DNA of 64,000 bases from Falsiroseomonas sp051433165 (lineage in GTDB: Bacteria; Pseudomonadota; Alphaproteobacteria; Acetobacterales; Acetobacteraceae): NCBI RefSeq assembly GCF_051433165.1, contig NZ_JBHMFS010000014.1:62001-126000 (forward strand), given 5' to 3'. The notes under the pieces are model-generated. The model saw only the letters and a list, made by a program, of their open reading frames with translations. It was not told the DNA's origin and ran no database searches. Positions 51,779 to 62,519 of this stretch are shown here, piece by piece. Numbering within the stretch: position 1 is the stretch's first letter; each line of letters starts with the position of its first letter. The translations under genes were made by a program, and so were the position numbers.

Positions 51779-52730
51779 GCGGACGGTTGAACCGGGCCGG
51801 TCTCGGCCGCCGGATTTTCGGCGGGCGGGCCGGGCACGATGACGCGCAGCGCACCGGGATGGATGCGGTAGATCAGCGGCGGCGCGATCAGCAGCGCCTC
51901 CCCGTCATTCATCACGCGGATCGCGGTGCGCGCGGAGCCGATTGTCACTTCCTGCGCCGTGCGTTCCTGCACGAGGCGGGAGCCACGCCAGGTTCCGAGG
52001 AACATGCCCGCCATCATCTTTACCCACCACCATGCCCCGTAGCGACGCGCGACATAGAGGGCGAGTTCCCCGGCATCGAGCCGCGGCCGGGCCATCATCA
52101 GGTTGAAGCCCTCGGCATAGCGGTTGTTCGCCACCGCCAGCGCCCGGGTCCACAGCCGCACCGTCAGCCCTTCGCCCAGCCGCACGCTGAGCCGCATCGG
52201 CCGGTGCCGCCATTCGGAGCGCAGCGCAGCGAGGAGGAAGACCAGCCGCGGCCGCAGCCCCCGCTTGCCACGCCCGCGTTCCCGGTGCCGGCCTAACCAG
52301 GACGGGCTGCCGAGCACGGAGGAACACAGGAAGACATGGCCGTTCACATCCGCCACATCGATGGCGCGGATGGTGCCATGCGCCAGCGCCGCCGCCGCCG
52401 CTTCCAGTTCCAGCGGGATGCCGAGATCCTTGGCCAGCATGTTCATGGTGCCGAGCGGCAGGATACCGAGCGCGGCCTGCTTGCCCATCATCCGTTCGGC
52501 GGCCGCCATGATGGAGCCGTCGCCGCCGCCCACCACCACGGCCTCCGCTCCCATCGCCACCGCCTCATCCAGCCGGGCGAGCAGGCCCTCCGCATGGTCG
52601 GGCACCAGCACCGCCTCCACGCCCGCCGCGGCCAGGTGGCGCGCGACCTCCGCCTCGATCGTGTCGCGGCCGAGGGCGGTGCCGGAGGCGGCATTGATGA
52701 CGACGGCGACCCGGCGGGGGGAGGGGCCAT
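51775..52730 (-). CDS. Diacylglycerol kinase-family protein, apparent frameshift at the start
   Basis: A DAGK-catalytic-domain (lipid or sphingosine kinase-like) protein. VVVGGGDGSIMAAAERMMG and LPLGTMNMLAKDLGI are the nucleotide and catalytic motifs. Coding similarity begins well before the first in-frame start (GTG 52620): translated upstream sequence reads RRVAVVINAASGTALGRD, the normal first strand of the family, yet no ATG, GTG or TTG lies in that frame. An ATG at 52730 is one base out of phase, and the two frames meet at a run of six G (52716-52721); seven would restore M-A-P-P-P-R-R-V-A-V-V. Either a real frameshift or a sequencing error fits. The metallophosphoesterase gene overlaps its 3' end. 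Confidence 0.85.
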
Positions 52731-52836
52731 CAGGGGGCGAAGGCGGCAGGATCAGGCTCCGTGGCGAAAGCGTGGCGTGATGACAGCGGCGGGGGCGGCC
52801 GAAGGTTCCGCATTCGCGATGTTACAACCAGCCCAA

Positions 52837-52872
52837 GAAAAAAGGCGCGGCCCCTGCGGACCGCGCCTTTTC
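52837..52872 (-). terminator. Intrinsic terminator after acnA
   Basis: The arms AAAAGGCGCGG (52840-52850) and CCGCGCCTTTT (52861-52871) form an 11-bp stem, followed on the minus strand by a T-rich tract ending TTTTTTCTTGG. It ends acnA (stop at 52895) and shields the diacylglycerol kinase gene downstream. Confidence 0.88.
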
Positions 52873-52894
52873 CTACACGATAGCGAAGGCCGGA

Positions 52895-55591
<2,697 letters not shown>

Positions 55592-55821
55592 GGTCCGGGG
55601 TCCCCGTTCGCGTGGCGCCGGGTTGGGTGCCACCCCGGAAGCGGGGCGCCTCCGCCAAGCCTGGCGCGGTTCCGCCGTGCCGCTTTCGCGACCGCAGCAG
55701 GCGGCTTAAACCACAGGGACCGGAGGCGGTCCATCCGCTACAGGCTGGTTACGTCCGGTTGTGCGGCGGGCGGCGCCTTTCGGGTTGTTTTCTTGCGTGA
55801 GTCGGGGTTGGGGAGAACGAG

Positions 55822-56412
55822 GTGCTGGAAGCGCGGGATCTGGCCTGCTGGCGGGGCGACCGCGCAATTTTCGCCGGGCTGTCCTTCACGCTGGAGGCGG
55901 GCGGCGCGCTGCTGCTGCTCGGCGCCAATGGCGCGGGCAAATCCAGCCTGCTGCGGCTGCTGGCCGGTCTGATCCCGGCGGCGGAGGGGGAATTGCTGTG
56001 GGATGGCGCCGATGCGCTGGCCGATCGCGTCGGCCATGCCGGCCGGCTGCGCTACCTCAGCCACCAGGACGCGCTGAAGCCGAGCCTGACGGCGCGGGAG
56101 AACCTGGAATTCTACGCGAAACTGTGGGGCGGCGATGTTGCTGCGGCGCTGGAGTCCGTGGGTTTGGCGGATCTGGCGGAACTGCCGGCGCGGGTGCTGT
56201 CCTCCGGCCAGAAGCGCCGCCTGGCGCTGGCCCGGTTGGCGCTGGCGCCGGCGCCGCTGTGGTTGCTGGATGAGCCGACGGTGGGGCTGGACGCGGCCTC
56301 CGTCACCCGTCTCGGCGGGCTGCTCGCAACCCACCGCGCCGCCGGCGGCGCCGTGATCGCCGCCACCCACCTGCCATTGCCCCTGCCCGGCGCGCGGGAG
56401 CTGGCGTTGTGA
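55822..56412 (+). CDS. ccmA: Heme exporter ATP-binding protein
   Basis: CcmA energises the CcmABCD complex that releases holo-CcmE for cytochrome c maturation. The 196-residue ATPase has Walker A GANGAGKS (34-41), signature LSSGQKRRLALARL, and Walker B WLLDEPTVGLD. It starts at GTG 55822 after GGGAGAACGAG. Its stop overlaps ccmB by 4 nt. The 230 nt upstream, shared with acnA, must hold promoters for both genes; I see no strong consensus. Confidence 0.94.
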   Translation: MLEARDLACWRGDRAIFAGLSFTLEAGGALLLLGANGAGKSSLLRLLAGLIPAAEGELLWDGADALADRVGHAGRLRYLSHQDALKPSLTARENLEFYAKLWGGDVAAALESVGLADLAELPARVLSSGQKRRLALARLALAPAPLWLLDEPTVGLDAASVTRLGGLLATHRAAGGAVIAATHLPLPLPGARELAL

Positions 56413-57068
56413 GGGGTTTCTGGGCGGTGCTGGGGCGGGAGGTGCGGCTGGCGCTGCGCCACCCGGCGGATACCCTGGCCGCCGTGCTGTTCTTCGTGCT
56501 GGTCTGCGCGCTGTTCCCCTTTGGCATCGGACCCTCCCCCGAAATCCTGGCCCGTATCGCCCCCGGCGCGCTGCTGGCGGCCGCGCTGCTGGCGGCGCTG
56601 CTGCCGCTCGACCGGCAATTCGGGGCGGAGGCGGAGGATGGGTCGCTGGACCAGTTGCTGCTGTCCGGCCTGCCACCCTCGGCGCTCGCGGGCGCCAAGG
56701 CGCTGGGGCACTGGATCGTCACCGGCCTGCCGCTGCTGGCCGCGACGCCGATCGCGGCCGCCATGCTGAACCTGCCGGTGGAGGCCTGGGGGGCGGCGAT
56801 GATGGCGCTTGGTCTGGCGACCGGCGTGCTGTCCCTGTTCGGCACGGCGGGTGCGGCGCTGACGCTGGGGGCGCGGCGCGGTGGGGTGCTGCTGCCGCTG
56901 CTGGTGCTGCCGCTGTCCATCCCCGCCGTGATCTTCGGCGCCGCGGCGATCGAGGCCGCGGCGGCTGGGCTGACGCCGCGGCCCTATCTGCTGCTGCTGG
57001 CAGCCCTGCTGGCGCTCGCCGCGCCGTTGGCCCCGCTGGCGGCGGGGGCGGCGCTCCGGGGGGAGTGA
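56409..57068 (+). CDS. ccmB: Heme exporter membrane protein
   Basis: The 219-residue permease has six hydrophobic helices and the family's opening VLGREVRLALRHPADTLAAVLFFVLVCALFPFGIGP, with DGSLDQLLLSGLPPSALAGAKALGHW (about 77-102). It is co-translated with ccmA. ccmC and the rest of the set do not follow: the stop at 57068 is immediately next to the stop of a convergent protease gene. Confidence 0.95.
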   Translation: MRGFWAVLGREVRLALRHPADTLAAVLFFVLVCALFPFGIGPSPEILARIAPGALLAAALLAALLPLDRQFGAEAEDGSLDQLLLSGLPPSALAGAKALGHWIVTGLPLLAATPIAAAMLNLPVEAWGAAMMALGLATGVLSLFGTAGAALTLGARRGGVLLPLLVLPLSIPAVIFGAAAIEAAAAGLTPRPYLLLLAALLALAAPLAPLAAGAALRGE

Positions 57069-59426
57069 TCAGGCCATCCAGATATTCATCTGTGCAGGCT
57101 CCGGCGGCTCGAACACGAAAATCGTCTCGGTGATATCCGCCACGGCGATGTTCCGCAGGAAGACGGACCCGCCGGTCTGCGCGAAATCCAGCCGCGTATG
57201 GCGGCCCAGATCGACCAGCGCGGCCATCAGCGACATGACATCGCTGAACAGCTCGGAGGCATCCAGGCGGTCCTCGGTGAGGTCGAAATCGGAAATCAGG
57301 CTGTGGCCGGTGCTTTCCGCGTCGAACCCAAAAAGATCCGCGCCGGCGCCGCCAATCAGCGTGTCGTTGCCGGACCCGCCACTCAGCGAGTCGGCGCCAT
57401 CGCCGCCCAGCAGCCGGTCATGGCCGGCCCCGCCGATCAGGACGTCATCGCCGCGCCCGCCCACCAGCGTGTCATTGCCGAGGCCGCCGAGGATGGTATC
57501 GGCGCCGTCATGCCCGGCAAGGAGATTGTCCAGCGTATTGCCGACGATCCAGTTCGCCTCGGCATTGCCGTAGCCGTTCACTGCAAAGCCCACCAGGTCC
57601 AGCCGCTCCACATGCTGCGTCAGGCGGTAGTCGATGCTGGCCAGGACCTTGTCGTATCCCTCATTGGCCAATTCGATGACGCGGTCGCCGGCATCCTCCA
57701 CCCGGTAGACGTCGTCCCCGGCACCGCCCAGCATGAGGTCATTGCCGGTGCCGCCCGACAGCACGTCGTTGCCGTTCCCGCCATAAAGGCGATCATTCCC
57801 CGCGCCGCCATAGAGAAGATCGTCGCCGGCGCCGCCATCGAGCCGGTCATCCCCGTCGAGGCCGTTGAGGTTGTCGTTGCCGTCGCCGCCGGTCAGGAAA
57901 TTGTCGAAGCTGTTGCCCACGATGTGGTTGGACAGGTCATTGCCATGACCGAAGGCGGCACCCGCGGCCTCGGTCAGCCGCAGCACCTCCAGGTTCAGGC
58001 CGAGGCGATAGCCGGTGCTGGCGATGACGGTGTCGATGCCCTCGCCCGGCCGTTCCCAGATCCGGTCCAGCTGGTGATCGACCAGGTAGGTATCGTTGCC
58101 GGTGCCGCCACGCCTCAGGTCGATGCCCGCCCCACCATCCAGCGTATCGGCGCCGGCGCCGCCATCCAGCGTATCCGCCCCGGCGCCGCCCTGCAGCCAG
58201 TTGGCGGCCTGGTTGCCCAGGATATGGTCGTTGCCGCTGCCGCCCACCACATTTTCGATCAGCGACCGCGGGTCATCCTGGTGCAGGAGGGCGTTGTATA
58301 GACTGCGCTGTGCCATATGCGTGCCGCGCGCCTCCCCGGTATTGGCGGGGGTGAGGTCGGCAAGCTGGTTCTCGGCGAGAATCGAGCCCGCGCCCGGCGT
58401 CAGGTCGATCCGCAGATCGGTGCCATAGGCGGAGAAATCATAGGTATCGATACCGCCGCCATCCCAGATGGTCAGCAGGATGAAGTTGGCGCCGGGTGCG
58501 CCCTGGCCGATGCCATCGACGAAGACCTCCCCCGTCGCCGGGTCGAAGCGATAGGTCGTGTTGCCGGCATGGGTCGCGTAATTGGCGCCGTAGAGATGCT
58601 GGAGCGCCTGGATATCGAGGGTCATCCAGGTCTGCGGCATGTCGTAGCTGCCCCGCAACTGCTGGTCGCCGGTGCCGCCGCCGACCGGCATGCGGTAGGC
58701 CATGTTGGTGAATTCGACGCTGTCCCGGGCGGCCGGCATCTGGAACAGCGAACCGCCGGGCCGCGAATTGTCCGAATGCGGATGCGACAGGCCCAGCGCG
58801 TGGCCAAGCTCGTGCATGATGACGTGCCAGGCGACGCTGCCCGGAATCGGGTCCAGCAGCCCACCCGGGCCGTCCTCGAACATCGTGCTGGACAGCCAGG
58901 TGTCGCCGCCCCGGACGCCGGAGCCGTAGGCGCCGGTCACCTCGGCAGCCTCGAAACGCTCGATGCCGGGGAAGCCGGCGAAGCCGAACAGGTCGGTCAG
59001 CGCGGCGGCGGCGCCAAAGCGAAGCGTCGCCGTTTCATGGTCCTCCGTTCGGGTCAGCTGCAGGTTGGTGAAGGCGGCGAGGGAGGTGAGGCGCTGCGCC
59101 TGGCCGCCCGGCAGATCCGATTCGCCGGCCAGGATCAGGTCCAGCGCCCGGGTCAGCGACTCGGTGGGCGCCAAGGCCGCGTTGCCGAGGCCGATGGGAA
59201 AGGCGGCGCCCCAGGCGGCCTGGTCCGGCGGCAGGGCGTAGGTCAGGTCCTGGCTGCTCCAGCGCGTACCGGCCAGGAGCGAATCGATCGTGGCTTCCCC
59301 GGTATAGGGCACGCCGGTCACTTCGCGGTTGGCGGGGGTTGGCCCTGACGCGGTGAAGCCGAGGGAGGCATGCATCAAGGCCGAATCGGACTGCCGCAAT
59401 CCGATTGCACCGCAGACGAGACACAT
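57069..59426 (-). CDS. RTX-type serralysin-like metalloprotease
   Basis: The 785-residue protein has no signal peptide, as expected for type I secretion. The metzincin zinc site is HELGHALGLSH (205-215; His205, Glu206, His209, His215), followed by MAYRM as a Met-turn. From about residue 390 on are many GGxGxDxL calcium-binding nonapeptides in three blocks (about 393-440, 505-560 and 630-710), separated by beta segments. The C-terminus is an RTX secretion-type region (FGFDAESTGHSLISDFDLTEDRLD...). No HlyB/HlyD/TolC genes are nearby, so export must use a system encoded elsewhere. Ribosome site AGGGAGGG precedes the start. Confidence 0.94.
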   Translation of the reverse strand: MCLVCGAIGLRQSDSALMHASLGFTASGPTPANREVTGVPYTGEATIDSLLAGTRWSSQDLTYALPPDQAAWGAAFPIGLGNAALAPTESLTRALDLILAGESDLPGGQAQRLTSLAAFTNLQLTRTEDHETATLRFGAAAALTDLFGFAGFPGIERFEAAEVTGAYGSGVRGGDTWLSSTMFEDGPGGLLDPIPGSVAWHVIMHELGHALGLSHPHSDNSRPGGSLFQMPAARDSVEFTNMAYRMPVGGGTGDQQLRGSYDMPQTWMTLDIQALQHLYGANYATHAGNTTYRFDPATGEVFVDGIGQGAPGANFILLTIWDGGGIDTYDFSAYGTDLRIDLTPGAGSILAENQLADLTPANTGEARGTHMAQRSLYNALLHQDDPRSLIENVVGGSGNDHILGNQAANWLQGGAGADTLDGGAGADTLDGGAGIDLRRGGTGNDTYLVDHQLDRIWERPGEGIDTVIASTGYRLGLNLEVLRLTEAAGAAFGHGNDLSNHIVGNSFDNFLTGGDGNDNLNGLDGDDRLDGGAGDDLLYGGAGNDRLYGGNGNDVLSGGTGNDLMLGGAGDDVYRVEDAGDRVIELANEGYDKVLASIDYRLTQHVERLDLVGFAVNGYGNAEANWIVGNTLDNLLAGHDGADTILGGLGNDTLVGGRGDDVLIGGAGHDRLLGGDGADSLSGGSGNDTLIGGAGADLFGFDAESTGHSLISDFDLTEDRLDASELFSDVMSLMAALVDLGRHTRLDFAQTGGSVFLRNIAVADITETIFVFEPPEPAQMNIWMA

Positions 59427-59521
59427 GGCCGGGTACCCTCCCTGAATCTGCAGGAAGGTTTAACGATTCGCTTCAGGCTGCACATAATATTTCTTTTGGC
59501 GAAACGATCTTGTGACCCGCG

Positions 59522-59558
59522 CAAAAAAAAGGCCGCCAACCCGTTGGGGTAGCGGCCT
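59522..59558 (-). terminator. Strong intrinsic terminator
   Basis: The stem AGGCCGC/GCGGCCT (59530-59536 with 59552-59558), with an inner ACCC/GGGT pairing, is followed on the minus strand by eight T. It would end transcripts coming from the LysR gene or from a small RNA starting in the gap. Confidence 0.88.
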
Positions 59559-59700
59559 AAGTCAAACAGGGAGGCTTCACGTCTGGGAGACGAAGGGGTT
59601 CGAGACTGGCTCGAGGGACCCTGACCCGGCGTCGCCGCCGTGACCACGCCTACATACGGTGCAGTGCATCATTGTGGTTGGGCGTATTCCGATGAGCGGC

Positions 59701-59717
59701 CATGCACTGAGTGCATG
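59701..59717. promoter_or_regulatory. Inverted repeat CATGCAC-tga-GTGCATG
   Basis: A perfect 7-bp dyad with a 3-bp centre in noncoding DNA, in size and symmetry like a dimeric regulator site. The adjacent LysR gene is the obvious candidate partner, but the site does not match the T-N11-A form typical of LysR proteins, so its role is uncertain. Confidence 0.4.
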
Positions 59718-59796
59718 GAGGCGAAATACAACCTCGTTAATCACGCAGCTCAACACTGCGAGCGAATTCCACGATCACTCCACCCAGGGTGGCGAA

Positions 59797-60705
59797 TCAG
59801 CTCGCCGCCTGCAACCGCGACGGCGAGGCCAGCTCCGCCACCAGGAAGTCGCGGAACACCGCGACGCGCTTAGAATGGCGCAGTTCTTCCGGATAGACGA
59901 AATACGCCTCGATCCGGGGGGATTTCAGCTCGGGCAGCACCTGCACCAGCCCGTCCAGCTCATCGCCCATGTAGTCCGGCAGGGCGGCGATGCCGAGGCC
60001 GCTGCGCACGGCGGCCAGGATGCCGGGCAGGCTGTTCATTTCCAGTACCGCGCGGCGGGTGGAGCCGGGGCGGCGCCCGGCCTCCTGCAACCAGTTCACC
60101 GAGTCGACCGGTGGGCGATAATCGCCGTAGACGATCATCCGGTGGGCATCGAGGTCCTCGGCCCGGGTCGGCATGCCGGCGGTCTTCAGATAGTCCGGCG
60201 ACCCGCAGACGCGCCAGCCGAAGGTGCCGAGGTTGCGCTGGATCAGGTCCGGCTGCCGCGGCGGATGCAGGCGGATGGCCACATCGGCCTCCCGCATCGC
60301 CAGATCGAGGTCGGCATCATCCAGCACGACGGTCAGCGTGACATCCGGGTGCAGCGCCATGAAGCGGCGCAGACGGGGCGCCAGCCAGACACTGCCGAAA
60401 CCGGTGGTGGTGGTGACCTTCAGCCTGCCGGTCGGGCGTTCGCGGCTTTCGGTCAGCAGCGCTTCCGTCATCGCCAGCTTGGCAAAAACCTCCCGCACCG
60501 CGCGGTTCAGGGTTTCGCCCTGCTCGGTCAGGATCAGGCCGCGGGCGTGGCGGTGGAACAGCGGAACGGCCAGCGCCTCCTCCAGCGCCTGGATCTGGCG
60601 GGAGACGGCGGATTGCGAAAGATTCAGCGTCTCTCCGGCATGGGTAAAGGACCCAGCTTCGGCGACAGCGTGGAAAACGCGCAGCTTGTCCCAATCCAAC
60701 GGCAT
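59797..60705 (-). CDS. LysR-family transcriptional regulator
   Basis: The 302-residue protein has the N-terminal winged helix-turn-helix (LRVFHAVAEAGSFTHAGETLNLSQSAVSRQIQALEEAL, about 8-46) and a LysR substrate-binding domain (about 92-295; GRLKVTTTTGFGSVWLAPRL, VAIRLHPPRQPDLI). I chose ATG 60705 (MPLDWDKLRVF), since the 16 codons before it are not conserved. In alphaproteobacteria a LysR gene of this type frequently sits downstream of lrp-trxB, as here. The target and inducer are unknown. Confidence 0.93.
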   Translation of the reverse strand: MPLDWDKLRVFHAVAEAGSFTHAGETLNLSQSAVSRQIQALEEALAVPLFHRHARGLILTEQGETLNRAVREVFAKLAMTEALLTESRERPTGRLKVTTTTGFGSVWLAPRLRRFMALHPDVTLTVVLDDADLDLAMREADVAIRLHPPRQPDLIQRNLGTFGWRVCGSPDYLKTAGMPTRAEDLDAHRMIVYGDYRPPVDSVNWLQEAGRRPGSTRRAVLEMNSLPGILAAVRSGLGIAALPDYMGDELDGLVQVLPELKSPRIEAYFVYPEELRHSKRVAVFRDFLVAELASPSRLQAAS

Positions 60706-60877
60706 GCCGGCGCCCGATTCCCTGTTCCCGAAGCCCGGCAAAATGACATGCACGGGCAGGTTTTGAGTAGCATGTCAGTTGCAAACGGGGCGTTTTTTTC
60801 CCCGGCATTGCCGATCCTGGCCGAAAAATACCGAAGTGACGGCGATTGCAGCCCGCTTCTGCCCCCGGCCTTCCGTG

Positions 60878-61849
60878 TCAGGCCGCTGCGGCATCCACCG
60901 CCGGCAGATGCGCCAGGAACTTCTCTGCCTCCAGCGCCGCCATGCAGCCGGTGCCGGCGGCGGTGACGGCCTGGCGGAAGATCTTGTCCTGCACGTCGCC
61001 GGCCGCGAAGACGCCCGGGATGCTCGTCTGCGTGGTGCCGGGGGTGGTGCGGATATAGCCCTCGGCATCCATGCCGATCTGGCCCTTGAACAAAGCCGTG
61101 GCCGGGTCGTGGCCGATCGCGACGAATAGGCCATGCACCGGCAATTCGCTGGTGGCGCCGGTCTTCAGGTGGCGCAGCGCCAAGCCCCGCGCCACCGCCA
61201 CCCGGCCGCTCGAATCGGCCAGCACCTGATCCACCGCCGTGTCCCAGATGACGGAGACATTGGGCCGCTCGAACAGCCGCTGCTGCAGAATCTTCTCCGA
61301 CCGCAGGCTGTCCCGCCGGTGGATCAGCGTGACGTGGCGCGCCAGATTCGACAGATACAGCGCCTCCTCCGTCGCGGAATTGCCACCGCCGACCACGGCG
61401 ACATCCTTGCCGCGGTAGAAGAAGCCATCGCAGGTGGCGCAGGCGGAGACACCGAAGCCGGACAGCTCCTTCTCCCCCGGAATGCCGAGCCAGCGGGCCT
61501 GCGCGCCGGTCGCGATCACCAGCGCCTCCGCCTCATACACCGCGCCGGAATCGCCCAGGCAGCGGAAGGGCCGGCGGCCGAGATCGACCTGGGTGATCAC
61601 GTCCTGGATCACCTGCGCGCCGACATGGGTGGCCTGGGCCTGCATCTGTTCCATCAGCCAGGGGCCCTGGATCGGCTCGGCGAAGCCCGGGAAATTCTCC
61701 ACCTCGGTCGTGATGGTGAGCTGCCCGCCCGGCTGCAGCCCGGCCACCACCAGCGGCTTCAGGCCGGCGCGGGCGGCATAGATCGCCGCGGTGTAGCCGG
61801 CGGGGCCGGCGCCGAGGATCAGCAGGCGGGTGTGGTGGGTCTGGGACAC
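60878..61849 (-). CDS. trxB: Thioredoxin-disulfide reductase
   Basis: TrxB reduces thioredoxin with NADPH. The 323-residue flavoprotein has the FAD-binding GAGPAGYTAAIYAARA (13-28), the redox-active Cys137-Ala-Thr-Cys140 in SACATCDGFF, the NADPH fold VVGGGNSATEEAL and the C-terminal GVFAAGDVQD. It is divergent from lrp with a 181-nt shared upstream region. Confidence 0.97.
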   Translation of the reverse strand: MSQTHHTRLLILGAGPAGYTAAIYAARAGLKPLVVAGLQPGGQLTITTEVENFPGFAEPIQGPWLMEQMQAQATHVGAQVIQDVITQVDLGRRPFRCLGDSGAVYEAEALVIATGAQARWLGIPGEKELSGFGVSACATCDGFFYRGKDVAVVGGGNSATEEALYLSNLARHVTLIHRRDSLRSEKILQQRLFERPNVSVIWDTAVDQVLADSSGRVAVARGLALRHLKTGATSELPVHGLFVAIGHDPATALFKGQIGMDAEGYIRTTPGTTQTSIPGVFAAGDVQDKIFRQAVTAAGTGCMAALEAEKFLAHLPAVDAAAA

Positions 61850-61966
61850 GGCGGTATCGATTCCAGCAGCGGGGGATGTGCATCCCTCATATCGGCCGTG
61901 CGGTGCCGATGCTCAACCCGCGCGGGCGGTTCCGGCGCGGTTACGCAGGAAATGGAGGTCCGCGTC

Positions 61967-61995
61967 TTGTAGATCGCGCGTGTCGAAAGGATATT
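61967..61995 (+). promoter_or_regulatory. Candidate sigma-70 promoter for lrp
   Basis: TTGTAG (61967-61972) and GATATT (61990-61995) are separated by exactly 17 nt, with the lrp ATG 35 nt downstream. Spacing is ideal; the boxes are moderate matches. Confidence 0.5.
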
Positions 61996-62030
61996 GCGTC
62001 CGACAGCCAAACCAGGACATGACGGACTAG

Positions 62031-62519
62031 ATGACGGACGCCCTTCCGCCGGATATCGACGAGGTGGACCGCCAGATTCTGGCGGAGCTCCAGGCCGATG
62101 GCCGGATGACCAATGTGGAACTCGCCCGCCGCGTCGGCCTCTCGGCGCCGCCCTGCCTGCGCCGCGTGCGGCGGCTGGAGGAGCAGGGGGTGATCCGCGG
62201 CTATCACGCCGACCTCGACCCGCAGGTGCTGGGCTGGGAGATCACCTTCTTCGCCCTGGTCGGGCTGGAGACCCAGAAGCAGACCGTGCTGTCCGCCTTC
62301 GAGGCGATGGTCTGTGAATGGCCGGAGGTGCGCGAATGCCACATGATCCGCGGCGGCGGCGACTTCATGCTGCGGCTGGTGGCACGCGACACGGCGCATG
62401 AGAACGCGCTGACCGCCAAGCTGACGGATGCGCCCAGCGTGTTGCGGGTGCAGACCCTGCAGACCATCCGCACCACCAAGGACGAAAGCGGCGTGCCGGT
62501 GGAGGGCCTGCCGGCGTGA
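62031..62519 (+). CDS. Lrp/AsnC-family transcriptional regulator
   Basis: The 162-residue protein has the AsnC-type helix-turn-helix (DEVDRQILAELQADGRMTNVELARRVGLSAPPCLRRVRRLEEQGVI, about 10-55) and the RAM ligand domain (about 75-155; ECHMIRGGGDFMLRLVARD). It is divergent from trxB, a conserved alphaproteobacterial arrangement, and overlaps the next gene by 4 nt. The effector amino acid is unknown. Confidence 0.94.
   Translation: MTDALPPDIDEVDRQILAELQADGRMTNVELARRVGLSAPPCLRRVRRLEEQGVIRGYHADLDPQVLGWEITFFALVGLETQKQTVLSAFEAMVCEWPEVRECHMIRGGGDFMLRLVARDTAHENALTAKLTDAPSVLRVQTLQTIRTTKDESGVPVEGLPA

Larger units (their letters stand above)
59427..59796. other. Intergenic region upstream of the protease gene
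   Basis: These 370 bases lie between the LysR gene end and the protease start. They contain the protease 5' region (an AT-rich TATTAT on the minus strand at 59484-59489 may be its -10), a terminator (59522-59558), a cluster of small stem-loops (59579-59640) and a 17-bp dyad CATGCACTGAGTGCATG (59701-59717). No tRNA or protein gene is convincing here. Confidence 0.6.

Noticed and set aside
59579..59640. tRNA gene suggested by GGTTCGAGAC
   Set aside because: No five-pair T-stem, acceptor stem or anticodon arm can be drawn around it.
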